Shown here one piece after another: positions 7,075 through 17,100 of a DNA stretch of 25,238 nucleotides. Source of the DNA: a virus. The stretch is from positions 1-25,238 of IMG/VR virus record IMGVR_UViG_3300040801_002292; one strand, given 5' to 3'. A program made the position numbers and the translations under genes. Under the pieces are notes generated by a model that saw only the letters and a list, made by a program, of their open reading frames with translations, had not been told where the DNA came from and searched no databases. The first letter of the stretch is position 1, and each line of letters opens with the position of its first letter.

Positions 7075-10000
7075 TTACACTAGCTCCTCTGTAATGTCAC
7101 CCAAGGACTGTCGATAGAAGCGGCGATAGAGCCTCTCGAACCCGTCGTATTCCTTCGACACGTCGATAGCCAGGCGGCGCAGGTACATCACCGCGTCGAT
7201 TGGCAACTCCTCGGGCGTCTCATACGAGAAGCCCCTCTCCCTCAACGCTTCACCGACCTGCCGGTACTGCACCTCGTACACGGCGAGGCCGTCATCTGCC
7301 GGCGACCCGGACGGTGCGCGGAGCCGCTCCTCCTTCTCTAACGCCGCGGTGGTAGCGTCCCCAGCCCAGTCGCCCATCTGGTTCTTCCACGCCGGGTACA
7401 TGGCCGAGATCTCGGCACGCTTCTGCTTGATGATGGCGCCAGCTACCGGGTCGCGGATCGCCTGGTCCCACGTCATTCCCATCCGGCCGAGGGTTTTGAC
7501 GGTCTCGGTCTGGTACTCGCGCCACGAGTCCCAGCCCTTCCGCGCCTCGGCCTGGTCGGTGACGAAGTTGAAGTCGCCGTCGAACACCTGCGCCTGCCGT
7601 AGCGCGTCCTCAGTGAGGGTCTTGATGTCGTTCACTGCCGGCAGCAGCGAACGCATGAGGTCCGTGACGTTGTTCGCGTCAGCGTCGTTGCTGATCATCA
7701 CCGCCTGCGGCAGGAACAGGTTCATGACCTCGTCGAACTGGGTGGCCTCCACGCCCGCAGCGCCGAGGCCCTCGCGGAGCTTCTCTCCGGGCATCGAGCC
7801 GAGAGCGACGTCCATGATCGGGGCGTTCACGCCACCGAACCGGCCGAGAGACAGGCCGTAGGCCAGCACGTTCAGGCGGTGCGCGGACTCGAGGATCGGC
7901 AGCCGGTCCCTCCACTCGGCAGACAGGTCGTAGTGGTCGTTGAGGAGGTTGTAGGTCGCCATCGCGTCCTGTATCAGGATCAGGCGGCCCAGGTCCTGTT
8001 GGAAGAACTTGCCCATGTGGCCCACGATCTTCTTCGTGAACGAGAACGGGAAGAACACGAAGTTCATTGACAGCTCCGCAGCTGACCGGCCGGTCGTGCC
8101 ATACGTGTACATCTCCCGCACCGTCTCATATGCCTTGCGGGACGAGACACCGTTCTGTTGCAGGTGCCAGAACGTGGACGCCATCCAGTCGCTGGGAGAG
8201 AAGCCGAGTATGCCCTGCGACGAGAAGCGGCGGTTCACCGAGTCCACGGCCTCCATCGCGAAGTCGCCGCGGGCCGCTGAGAAGAACTCGTCGACGATCT
8301 TGCCCCACTCCTCACCGGCGAACGACTGGGCGAGGACCTTCGAGTGGCCCTCCGCCATCCTCCGCTCCGCGATAAGTTTCCGGACTTTCCGCGGAGACTG
8401 GTTGAGCTTCAAGAGCCGCATCGACTCTTCCGGCAGCTCACCGATCTGGGAGAGGATCACCGCCTCCGTGTATCGGGACGCGTCGAAGATCGGAGACAGT
8501 GAGAACCGGAACAGGTCGCGGACGTTCGCGAGGTTGTCAGGCAGGTACAGCCACTTCATTTTGTTCGAGTTCACCGCGGCGTTCGCGACACGGTTCACCG
8601 CCGGTGAGGCCAGGCGATAGCCCTGGTGGCCCAAAGCGCCACCGATGAGGCCGCCGGCCAACGCACCACCACCGCCGCCCTGCTCTTGACCGATGTAGCT
8701 ACCGGCAGCTACGCCACCCAACGTCTGGACGTTCGTCATGTTCTTCGCCATCCGCGTACCCCAGCGGATGTCTTCGTCGGCAGTGCGGGCCAGTGAACCG
8801 CCCAGGTCCACCTTCCCGAACAGGTTCAGGGCATCGGCAACGAGCGGCCTCGACCGGAGCGTCGCCTCGATGTTGAACAGTCCGTAGCGTTGGAACCCGA
8901 GCTTCTGCGACCGCTGCAAGGCACGGAAGATCGCTTTCGCTTCATCTTCCGTGTAGCCGCGGCCCACCAGGGCCGTCATGAACTCCGAGAACTTCATGTC
9001 AGAGGCGAGACGGTCCACGGAGTACGGGAGCCTCGAGTGTTGGATGCGGTTACCCGCTCTCGAGATCAAGCCGCCCTTCGGGTGCTTCGCGGCGTCCATA
9101 ATCTCGTCGTGAATGTCCCACAGATCATGCAGCACCATGTCCATGTCGCCGCTGTTGTCCTCCAGGTTCCCCATGTCGAGGCGCAGCTTGCGGGTACCGC
9201 CAGCGTCGTGACCCATCTCGGCGATGAGGGCCGCCTTCACGTTCCGCATCTTCAGCTCGCGGACAATGCCCGGGTCCTGCCGGGAGAAGAACGAGTCGAC
9301 GTGCAGCGAGTTGACGTGGCGGCGCTTGATCGCCGCCAGCTCCGGCATCATGTCATCGAGGTGATGCGGCTGCTGGAACGCGATACCGTAGACGAGCTTG
9401 TAGCCGCGGTCTTCGAGTTCCCGGGCGAGCTGCTTCGGGATGTTCTCAACCTCAGCGGCGATGTAGCGCGCCTGCTTATCGAGTTCCTTGTACAAGGCCC
9501 TGAGCCGGTCCTGCGAGTTGGCCGCAGAGCGGCCCGTACCGGACGGGACACCGAACTCGGACCATTTCTCACTGCTGATCAGTTCCTCGATGCGGCGGTC
9601 CAGCGCCTCCTCGAGTCCCTGCATCGTCGGAGCGTCCGGCGACTCCTGCACATACCGTACGAGGCGGTTGATGTCCTTCTGGGTCTTCTTGCCGACGCCG
9701 ATGCCGGCGTCGTCGAGGGCCGCGGCGACGGCCTTGGCGCGGGCCTGGTCAGTCCACTTCGCGTCACGGGCGGTACGTTCCGCGCCCTCGAACAGCACCG
9801 CCTGGGTGCCGGTGATGTTCTCATCGATGACACGGGCAACGTCGTCGAACTTGCCAGACACGCGCAGGTTATGCACGGCCTGGCGCATCTGTAGCGTCTC
9901 CGACGCTCGGCGGGCAACGATGTTGGCGTCCTGCTTCGTCAGCGTGTCCTTCAGCGCCGGCGTGTAGTTGAATGTCGTCGGGTCCAGGTCACGGACCAGG

Positions 10001-12528
10001 GGACCCATCCACGACCGGGCCGCAGCGTCGGCTGCCTTCGAGTCGTTGAGGGCGTCTGCCGTGACGACGGCGGCGGCGCGGCGGCCGATCTTCTCACCAT
10101 ACTGGTTCGACGGGTCGAAGCTGGTCATGCGGCCATGTTCGTTCATCAGGGGCTTCAGCTTCGCATTGTCCAGGCCACCGGCCAGCCGTGCGGCCTCGAC
10201 CGCTTCCGACGCGGCGAGGTGATCGCCGTAGTTGCCGATCTTGTGGAGGTACTCGAAGATGTAGGTCTCGAGGTAGTCGACGTCCACCTGGGCGATGATG
10301 TTTTGCAGCGCCTCTTGACGCATCTCGTTGTGGCGGCGGATCAGCTTCTTGAAGTTCAAGAGCTTCTCCGGGTCGTAGCGGCGCGCCTGACCGATCGTTT
10401 CGAGGGTCGCTCCGTTGAAGCGGCGGCGGAAGGAGGTGCCGTACCTCTGCACGTCTGCGTGTACGTCGGCGGCCGCCTCCGCCGCGGTCATGCCGCCCCA
10501 CTCAGCCACCTCGTCCAGGTCGATGTCGACTACGAGCTGGCGGGAGTCGTCGACTCCCTCCCACGGCGTCGCAGACCACTCGACGTTGGACGCTTCCGGT
10601 CCGTCGACGATGCGCTTGCCGTAGAGCCTGACCTCGTTGTCGCCGACCCGGCCGCCGCGGGCGGCCGTCACGGCCTCGTCTTCATACAGCGATTCGCGGG
10701 TCATGGTGCGGCGCTGCGCCTTCACCTTCGAGTCGGTGCGGCGCTGCGTTGCGACCAGGTCCTCGCCCCACTCGAACAGGTCGTCCGTGTCGAAGTCCTT
10801 GCCACCGAACTCTGAGAGGATGTCGGCCGCGTCCTCAATATCGAGGTCGTCGTACTGGGCGAGCTGGGCGCGGAGCTGCCCCTGCACGGCCAGTACGCTG
10901 TCGCGGGTCGGTGTGTCCATGTCTGACAGCCTCGCCGAGCGGGCCGTCAGTTCCTTCACCGACCTCCGCGAGTAGCCGTCCACACCCGCAGCGACGGTCA
11001 GCCGGAACATGGCGGCACCGATCTCTTCTGGCGTCTGGGCGGGGATACCGGCGAACTCCATGACCGCCGCGGCCACGCCGCGCTTCTTCGCGGCCCGCGC
11101 GAATGCCTTCCCGGCCTCTCGCCCGCCCTGCTGTTCGACGTACTCTTTGACCGGGTGGTACCAGGCAGCGACCATCTTCTCAGACTCGGTGACCTTGCTG
11201 TAGCCCGGGGTGACGTAGAGGGCAGACCTCCCGATCAGCGACCCGATGCGCGTGTAGGTGCCTGGCTCGAAGATGTTGTTCGGGTAGAGGAACGCGTCGG
11301 CGGCGAGGTCGACCACCGCGTTCCCGAGGATCGAGTCGATCAGCGGGCCAGTCCCGGGCAAGGCACCCTCGATCGAGTAGTTGCCGGGAGCGTGCGTGTC
11401 GCCGATAAGCTGCTGCGCGTTCGACATGAAGCCGGCACGCAGCACCTGCTGGTTCGCCTTCTTCGCCAGCGCGACGCCCTTCATGTCCCGCCACTTCGCC
11501 AGGGCCATCGAGGCGGCGCGGACGTCCTTGCCGGCCTCTTGGGCCTCCCACGGGTTGAACCCGCCGGCGATCTTCCGAGACAGCCACGACGGGTCGGAGA
11601 GGCGGGCGAGGTCGGCGCCACGGTCGCCTGCCTTCACACCGAACAGGCCACGCTTCGCCACGTATTCGGCTCCGCGCAGCGTCTCGACAGCGTCCGCCGC
11701 CTTGAGGGTCGCCCTGACGCCCTTGACTCCCTTGCCGGCCACCCACAGGGCCTTGCCGGTCAGGTACACCTCGCTCACGCCGGTGAGGAGCAGCGCGATG
11801 TTGACGGCCGGGAACACCATGTCGTCGACCGGGCCGGACAGTGCGTCGATGAAGCTGAAGAAGTTCGGGTCGTCGCGGAACCTCCGCCACTTGTCACCCC
11901 AGTCGGACATCTCCGTCGCGATCTCACCGACGTCCCAGAAGAGGTCGAGTTCGGTCGCGGCACGGTAGAGGCCACGCGGTGAAAGCCACTCGTCCACCAT
12001 GTCCATGACCCTGTTGATCGGTATCGAGCCGGGTTCCTGTCCGGAGAACTGGGCCTGCGCGGTCTCGCGCGCCATCTCCCCGAAGATAGCGCGGTCCTCC
12101 GGGCGTACGCGCGGGTCACGGATCTGCGATTCGGGGATGTCGAGGTAGCCCATGTCGACGGCACGTTGGCGCCACCGCACGACCGCGTTCTCGTTGTACA
12201 CGCGCGGTGCGTCCTGGCCCGTGATGCCCGCTATGAGGCGGGCGATGTTCTGCCGGTTCGTGTAGTCGGCCGGTGTCGTTCCGACACCATCAAATGGGGA
12301 CCACAGCTCCGGTTTCCGCACAGGGAGCGGCTCGACCCGCTGGGCCGACTGGATGTCGTCCGCTACGCCGGTCAGGAACCCGCCGATAGAGTCGGGGGTG
12401 AACGGCGCTGCCGCGAGGTCGAGGGCGACATCTTCGGGGAGCTTTGGCATGCCCCAGCCGCCTTCGACCGAGCGTATTGAAGTGAGATTCTGGTCGATCG
12501 TTTTGAGACCAGGGAGTGCATCAACCAT
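7075..12528 (-). CDS. Giant internal-virion-type protein (1817 aa) with glycine zipper
   Basis: One uninterrupted 1817-residue frame. The N-terminal part contains a hydrophobic segment near residues 236-270 (VNIALLLTGVSEVYLTGKALWVAGKG). The middle is long and helical, rich in Ala/Arg/Glu. Near residues 1275-1300 is a glycine zipper, 'GGGGGALAGGLIGGALG', of the kind that inserts into membranes. Near 1490 there is an aromatic patch 'NFVFFPFSFTKKIVGHMGKFF', a pattern I recall from other large phage virion proteins. No RNA-polymerase or transglycosylase motifs were found. The start ATG at 12528 has only a weak GGTGG upstream. Its size and position between portal and capsid genes suggest a protein packaged in the capsid and ejected with DNA, perhaps forming a membrane conduit. 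This role is inference. Confidence 0.7.
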   Translation of the reverse strand: MVDALPGLKTIDQNLTSIRSVEGGWGMPKLPEDVALDLAAAPFTPDSIGGFLTGVADDIQSAQRVEPLPVRKPELWSPFDGVGTTPADYTNRQNIARLIAGITGQDAPRVYNENAVVRWRQRAVDMGYLDIPESQIRDPRVRPEDRAIFGEMARETAQAQFSGQEPGSIPINRVMDMVDEWLSPRGLYRAATELDLFWDVGEIATEMSDWGDKWRRFRDDPNFFSFIDALSGPVDDMVFPAVNIALLLTGVSEVYLTGKALWVAGKGVKGVRATLKAADAVETLRGAEYVAKRGLFGVKAGDRGADLARLSDPSWLSRKIAGGFNPWEAQEAGKDVRAASMALAKWRDMKGVALAKKANQQVLRAGFMSNAQQLIGDTHAPGNYSIEGALPGTGPLIDSILGNAVVDLAADAFLYPNNIFEPGTYTRIGSLIGRSALYVTPGYSKVTESEKMVAAWYHPVKEYVEQQGGREAGKAFARAAKKRGVAAAVMEFAGIPAQTPEEIGAAMFRLTVAAGVDGYSRRSVKELTARSARLSDMDTPTRDSVLAVQGQLRAQLAQYDDLDIEDAADILSEFGGKDFDTDDLFEWGEDLVATQRRTDSKVKAQRRTMTRESLYEDEAVTAARGGRVGDNEVRLYGKRIVDGPEASNVEWSATPWEGVDDSRQLVVDIDLDEVAEWGGMTAAEAAADVHADVQRYGTSFRRRFNGATLETIGQARRYDPEKLLNFKKLIRRHNEMRQEALQNIIAQVDVDYLETYIFEYLHKIGNYGDHLAASEAVEAARLAGGLDNAKLKPLMNEHGRMTSFDPSNQYGEKIGRRAAAVVTADALNDSKAADAAARSWMGPLVRDLDPTTFNYTPALKDTLTKQDANIVARRASETLQMRQAVHNLRVSGKFDDVARVIDENITGTQAVLFEGAERTARDAKWTDQARAKAVAAALDDAGIGVGKKTQKDINRLVRYVQESPDAPTMQGLEEALDRRIEELISSEKWSEFGVPSGTGRSAANSQDRLRALYKELDKQARYIAAEVENIPKQLARELEDRGYKLVYGIAFQQPHHLDDMMPELAAIKRRHVNSLHVDSFFSRQDPGIVRELKMRNVKAALIAEMGHDAGGTRKLRLDMGNLEDNSGDMDMVLHDLWDIHDEIMDAAKHPKGGLISRAGNRIQHSRLPYSVDRLASDMKFSEFMTALVGRGYTEDEAKAIFRALQRSQKLGFQRYGLFNIEATLRSRPLVADALNLFGKVDLGGSLARTADEDIRWGTRMAKNMTNVQTLGGVAAGSYIGQEQGGGGGALAGGLIGGALGHQGYRLASPAVNRVANAAVNSNKMKWLYLPDNLANVRDLFRFSLSPIFDASRYTEAVILSQIGELPEESMRLLKLNQSPRKVRKLIAERRMAEGHSKVLAQSFAGEEWGKIVDEFFSAARGDFAMEAVDSVNRRFSSQGILGFSPSDWMASTFWHLQQNGVSSRKAYETVREMYTYGTTGRSAAELSMNFVFFPFSFTKKIVGHMGKFFQQDLGRLILIQDAMATYNLLNDHYDLSAEWRDRLPILESAHRLNVLAYGLSLGRFGGVNAPIMDVALGSMPGEKLREGLGAAGVEATQFDEVMNLFLPQAVMISNDADANNVTDLMRSLLPAVNDIKTLTEDALRQAQVFDGDFNFVTDQAEARKGWDSWREYQTETVKTLGRMGMTWDQAIRDPVAGAIIKQKRAEISAMYPAWKNQMGDWAGDATTAALEKEERLRAPSGSPADDGLAVYEVQYRQVGEALRERGFSYETPEELPIDAVMYLRRLAIDVSKEYDGFERLYRRFYRQSLGDITEELV

Positions 12529-12555
12529 CAGAAAGCCACCCGCAGGGCGGCTCCT

Positions 12556-12927
12556 CTACAAGACGGCGATACCGCCCTCACCGTCCTCCTGGTCCTCGCC
12601 TCCGATGATCGACGAGGCGGGTCCGACGATGCCGCGCATCTCAATGCGGCGGTCATCCCAGTCGGTGACTTCGTCCCATTCGACGTCGTCACGCTTCTCA
12701 AACACCACCGGCGCCTCTTCGTCACCGTACGGCTGCCAGTGCGCGGCGGGGACCTTCATCAGCTCGTCCTCGATCAATATCCGATCGGGTATGCCCTTCG
12801 GATACGCCTTACAGACCTCGGTGCCGAGGGCATCGACCTGGTAGTGCTTGCAGAACTTGCACATCGGTCCGCCGAGCATGTTCCGCATCGCAGCGTGCGG
12901 GTTCCGCTTCGGGTCTGGTACAGCCAT
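12556..12927 (-). CDS. Small cysteine-rich protein with a CxxC motif
   Basis: A 123-residue protein starting MAVPDPKRNPHAAMRNMLGG. The open frame extends further upstream, but that part overlaps the beta-helix gene; the ATG at 12927 is chosen because GCAAGGAG precedes it and the overlap then disappears (4-nt gap). The motif 'CKFCKHYQVDALGTEVCKAYPKGIP' gives CxxC plus a third Cys, followed by 'AAHWQPYGDEEAPVVFE'. This matches a widespread small family with the order C-x2-C-x-H, C-x-A-(F/Y)-P-x-GIP, then H-x2-P and GD, seen in bacteria and in phage head regions. Metal binding is plausible but one or two ligands are uncertain. The tail is acidic and Gly-rich. Function unknown. Confidence 0.75.
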   Translation of the reverse strand: MAVPDPKRNPHAAMRNMLGGPMCKFCKHYQVDALGTEVCKAYPKGIPDRILIEDELMKVPAAHWQPYGDEEAPVVFEKRDDVEWDEVTDWDDRRIEMRGIVGPASSIIGGEDQEDGEGGIAVL

Positions 12928-12931
12928 AGCC

Positions 12932-14059
12932 CTACAGCTCCTTGCGATATTCGTCGGGATTGAGGTTCGGGTCGTAGGTGTTGTCGTGGAAATCGACAGG
13001 CACATGGAACCACGACGACGTTTGCGTCCCGTCCGGCTTGTACCAGCGGTGCGTATTCCCATACACCTCAGCTTCGGGACGGCCTTCCCACGAAGAGAAC
13101 GGCTGATTCGACAACGGCCTCGCCTCGCCATACACGACATTGCCGTACACCTTCAGGTTCGGGCCGTCGATGCATTGGATACCGACCTGTCCCGGATTGA
13201 TGAGTACGTTGTTGCGGACCGTGATGTTGCCGTTATTCGGCGAACCCTCACCGTCCGACAAGATGATGCCCGTACCAGACGCCGACGACCAATCGTCGTT
13301 CTCCAAATAGTTGTTCTCGATGACGATGCCGCCAGAATGCCACGTCGAGATCATGTCCTCCGTGTCGCCGCCAATGAAGACACTGTTTCGCACGGCGCCG
13401 CCCACCGATTCGGCGAACTGCACATAGTTCGAGTGGCCCGACCCGATCGTGCCGTCACCCACGTTGCGGCCGCGCACGTTCTCAATCACCACATCGGTTG
13501 AGTTGTAAACATAGATGCCGCCCACCACGTTCTCGAAGTCGATGTCGTGAATGTAGGCGCCGTCCACGTTGCGGATCGTCACCGCAATCGTACCCTCGGT
13601 GATAGAGAGTTCGCTTAGCTCGATGTCGGTGCCGCCGTCAATGACAATCGGGTCGCTCGCCGGATACGCCAGGAACGGAGTCTCGGAGCCGGTAGGCAAC
13701 GTCGTCGTAGATGTCGTCGTAGACGAAGACGATGTGGTCGTGGTTGTCGGCTCCGTCGTGGTTGTGGATGAGGATGTCGTTGTCGCCGGGTCCGTGGTGG
13801 TAGTGGTAGTAGATGGTGATGTTCCTTGGTTGATAATGTTGTCTTCAAAGTAGGCGAGAGCGACCATGACGGCGTGCGCATATTCTTGCGGCGAAGCCTC
13901 CCCGTTGTAGTAATACGCCGGGTCGCCCTCGATATAGCCACGCTCAACTGCCTCAGTGAACGACTCAACATGATCCGGATTCGGCGCAGTCGCCCACGCC
14001 ACACCCGCAGCAAACAGCAACACGACAAGAACCAAAGCAAAAACGCGGAACCTCGTCAC
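12932..14059 (-). CDS. Secreted beta-helix protein with Thr/Ser linker (probable moron)
   Basis: A 375-residue protein. Residues 1-25 form a classic signal peptide: basic TRFR, hydrophobic VFALVLVVLLFAAGVAWA, cleavage near AWA/ATA. Residues 26-79 form a small helical domain. Residues 80-122 are a nearly pure Thr/Ser linker. Residues 125-365 show parallel beta-helix repeats with Asn ladders (for example VIENVRGRNV, IVIENNYLEND, ITVRNNVLINPG, KVYGNVVYGE), as in pectate-lyase/NosD-like folds. Export of a phage-encoded protein from the infected cell, or display at its surface, is implied. Carbohydrate binding or cleavage is possible but no catalytic residues can be assigned. The start is GTG at 14059 with AGAGGA upstream; the first upstream ATG hits a stop after three codons. 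It sits between structural genes and has its own promoter candidate. Confidence 0.85.
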   Translation of the reverse strand: MTRFRVFALVLVVLLFAAGVAWATAPNPDHVESFTEAVERGYIEGDPAYYYNGEASPQEYAHAVMVALAYFEDNIINQGTSPSTTTTTTDPATTTSSSTTTTEPTTTTTSSSSTTTSTTTLPTGSETPFLAYPASDPIVIDGGTDIELSELSITEGTIAVTIRNVDGAYIHDIDFENVVGGIYVYNSTDVVIENVRGRNVGDGTIGSGHSNYVQFAESVGGAVRNSVFIGGDTEDMISTWHSGGIVIENNYLENDDWSSASGTGIILSDGEGSPNNGNITVRNNVLINPGQVGIQCIDGPNLKVYGNVVYGEARPLSNQPFSSWEGRPEAEVYGNTHRWYKPDGTQTSSWFHVPVDFHDNTYDPNLNPDEYRKEL

Positions 14060-14094
14060 AACCCCATATCCTCTTTTCTGAATCCCATTTCCAT

Positions 14095-14123
14095 ACCCTA
14101 CTCGCCGTTCATGACGCGGTCAA
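14095..14123 (-). promoter_or_regulatory. Candidate sigma70-like promoter for the beta-helix gene
   Basis: On the minus strand, TTGACC (14118-14123) is followed after exactly 17 nt by TAGGGT (14095-14100), a TAnnnT -10 element. The -10 overlaps the TAG stop of the 1701-aa gene. Transcription would start roughly 35 nt upstream of the GTG start of the secreted beta-helix gene. Such a private promoter is typical of accessory genes inserted in phage structural operons. It rests on motif match only. Confidence 0.4.
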
Positions 14124-17100
14124 AGACCTGCACCACCTCAACGTTCGCGGCCTCCATCTCCGGGCGACTGATGCGGCCGATGTCGTACCACTCCTGGATC
14201 TTCTCGCCGGTCGAGTTCGCTGCCGCGACCGACGCCTTCACAAAGCGGAGTTCCTCAGCGGTCAGGTTCTCTGGCCGCAACACCGCCTCAGTGTAAAGCT
14301 CAGCGAAGTACTCCTGCGGAGACGACTGGGCATATCCGGAGATGCCTGTCGCGGTCCCGAGCTTCGAGCGTTGGAGACGTTCGAGCGTCGACAGCCACTC
14401 CCGGTATGCCTGCCCGTTTTGGCCGTGGAACTCAAACGACTGGTGGATCACGTGGCCGGCCTCATGGACGATCACGTGCTGGACCTCGTCACGGCCGGCC
14501 GATGCGATGGACGCGTCGCGGCCCATCTGTTCTTCGACTAGCCACAGCCTCTGATCGAACTGGACGCCAGACGACCTGGTCTTGTTCCGCTTGTACCCGG
14601 GGAGGCTCCGGTTCGCGAAGGTGCGGCCCAGCTCGCCGTCGTGGCCGGGCAAGATACCGAATCGCATGACCCTCACCGCGGTGCCGAGCAGTGCCGGCGA
14701 TAGTTGCAGGTCTTCAGCGACCTGTATCCGCGGACTGGTATTGAGTCCGTACACCGCCCCGATGTCGTCGACAGCTCCGCGGAGCAGTTCGACCTTCATG
14801 TCGGACTTCGCCTCGATGGCGACGCCGGCGTTTGGATTCGCACCGGCGGCCTTGATCCTCTCCTCGAACTCAAACTCGAGGAGAATGCGTTCCGCGTCGT
14901 GGTCCGGGGTGTCGGACGTGAACATCGCGTCCTTCGACTTCCGCGGCGCCATCATCTGGCTGAGGCGGGGGTTGGCAGCCTTCTCGAGGTCCAGGGCAGA
15001 ATCGGTCTGTTGCAGCTGCTTGCGGCGAGAGTGGTAGCCGAACTGGTCGAAGCGGTCCGAGATCTGGTACCCGGCGGCCTGCACGGCGGTCGCGGCGTCA
15101 GCGAAGTCCTTCGCGTTCGTCGTTGAGATCTGGACGCCGCCGGGGCCGAGCTGCAACTGGACGAGTCCCGTGCCGACCTCCCCTTCGTCCGGCGCGAGGA
15201 ACGAGCCGGTGTCGGCGGTGGGCCGCATCACAGGGACCTCGCCGTTGAGGTCGAGGACGGCGCGCTGCACCTTGGCGCCGTCGATGGTGGAGTCTTCCGC
15301 GAAGATGTCGCCGTCCTGTGGGAACGACAGCTCCTGCGCTTCGAGGGGATAGGCGACGATCAGGTCACGGTCGAAGCGGACCGTGCGTTCCTGCTCGTCG
15401 ACGTACATGACCGCCTTCGCCTGTTCGCGTGTGCGTTGACCATCTACGAGGCCGCTCGGCAGCTGGTTCGCGCCTGACAGTTCGGAATGTGGGACGTACG
15501 CTGTGCGGCGGTGGCCGGACGCGTAGTGGCCGCCCGGTGCGGTGCGTACCGTGCCAGTCACAACACCGTCACTGTACGCGTACTCGTCGACGGCATGGAA
15601 CTTCCGGTCGTTCACCCACAAGCGGCCGTCCGAGTAGAGAGTAACGTTCCGCACCCCCTCAACGCGCGACGCCCGATCGATCAGCTGGTCAATGTCCTGC
15701 CACTGCACATAGCCGGTACCGAAGTCGAGGAGAATGAAGCGGCTGCCCTGCTCACGTCCGTCCGCGAACATGAGCTGACGCGGATCGGTCAGGCCCTCCT
15801 GCCGATAGTCGACGTAGTTCATCGAGTAGCCGGTGGCCTTCCCCGACGGGAGCGTAATCACTGACCGATTGTCCTGCTCCACCGCAGTCGCACCGTACTG
15901 GCCGCCGTCCTGCGGCCAGAAGTAGCCGTCCATGAACATGAGGCCGGACCGGGTCGCGACCGACTCCTGGTTGAACTCTTTCCCCAGATCGAACACGGTC
16001 TGATAGTCGAGGCCGAACACGGTGAGGCTGCCCTCGTCGTCCCCGAAGTAGCGGCCATCTGTCTCCATGACAGCGTCCTCGGCCGTTGCGCGGTCAACGC
16101 CGAACTGCTTCTGCACCGCAGATACGAGCTTCTCGCGAAGTTCCGCATGCCGCGCCGCATTCTTGGTGGTGGTGCCGCGAGGCACCGACGAGATCGAGAC
16201 CCAGTCGTGGGTCGCGAACGGAGACCTCGCCTCGTCCTGGAGGGCCTCGGGCGACAGGTCATCGAGCATCGTCGCGGTGATCAGCGGCGTGGCCGACTGG
16301 GCGGTCGTGCCGACCGCCTCGGTCGCCACCGGCTCGACAGAGAGTTCCTCCGAGAGAGAGATCAGGGCCTGGCGGCCCTGCGGCGTGTCCGGGTCAACCT
16401 CGAAGAGGACCTTGTTGCCGGGACCGTTCAGGTCAATGGCGCTGCCCTGCCAAACGCGGGTACGGACCGGGACCGGCATGCCGGTGACGGGGTCCACGTC
16501 GTTCTGCACTTCCTTGATGTGGTCGATCACGGACGTGACCTTCCGCGGCTTGCGCGGCACCATCATCACCCGGCCACCGACCTCGACGGTCGGGAGCGGA
16601 ACCAGATGCGGCAGCGCATCAACCACACCGTCGGCCTCGATGTCAGCCCATACCCGATACGACTGGTCTGGCATCCTCTCGAGGACAACCGGCTGCCCCG
16701 CGCCGCGACGGTTCCCGGTCGCAGAGGCGGGCATCGCAGACGGCGACGGCAGTCGCTGCGTGTCGGTCGTCACGTTCGTCGTCAGCGCGGCGAGGCGTGG
16801 ATGCAGCTGGGGGTTGCCGTCGAGGTGGTCATGGATACCGGAATGAGACACGTTGTTCCGGTACAGCTCGGCGTAGGCCGCGTCGTTTTCGAGCCGCTCC
16901 GGATCGGCATGGCCGAGCTGGCGTTGCCGCTGCTGGCCCTTCTTCTCGCCCGCCTCGATGAGGATCGGTTCGCCCGTGACCGGGTCGAACATGTCCTTGA
17001 CCCTCCCCTGCTCCACCTCCGAGAGTGTCTCGGACTGCATCCGAGACCACAGCCACGTCTCGGCCTGCGCCATGCGGGCGTTGTCCCACTTCGGGTTCTG

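Noticed and set aside
10143-10149. CTGATGA on the minus strand (also 12756-12762) as further hammerhead cores
   Set aside because: Both lie within well-supported coding sequence and lack GAAA and the pairing partners found at 24724-24830.
7075-12528. N4-like virion RNA polymerase identity for the 1817-aa protein
   Set aside because: The size is suggestive, but I could not find T7/N4-type polymerase motifs A, B and C in the translation.
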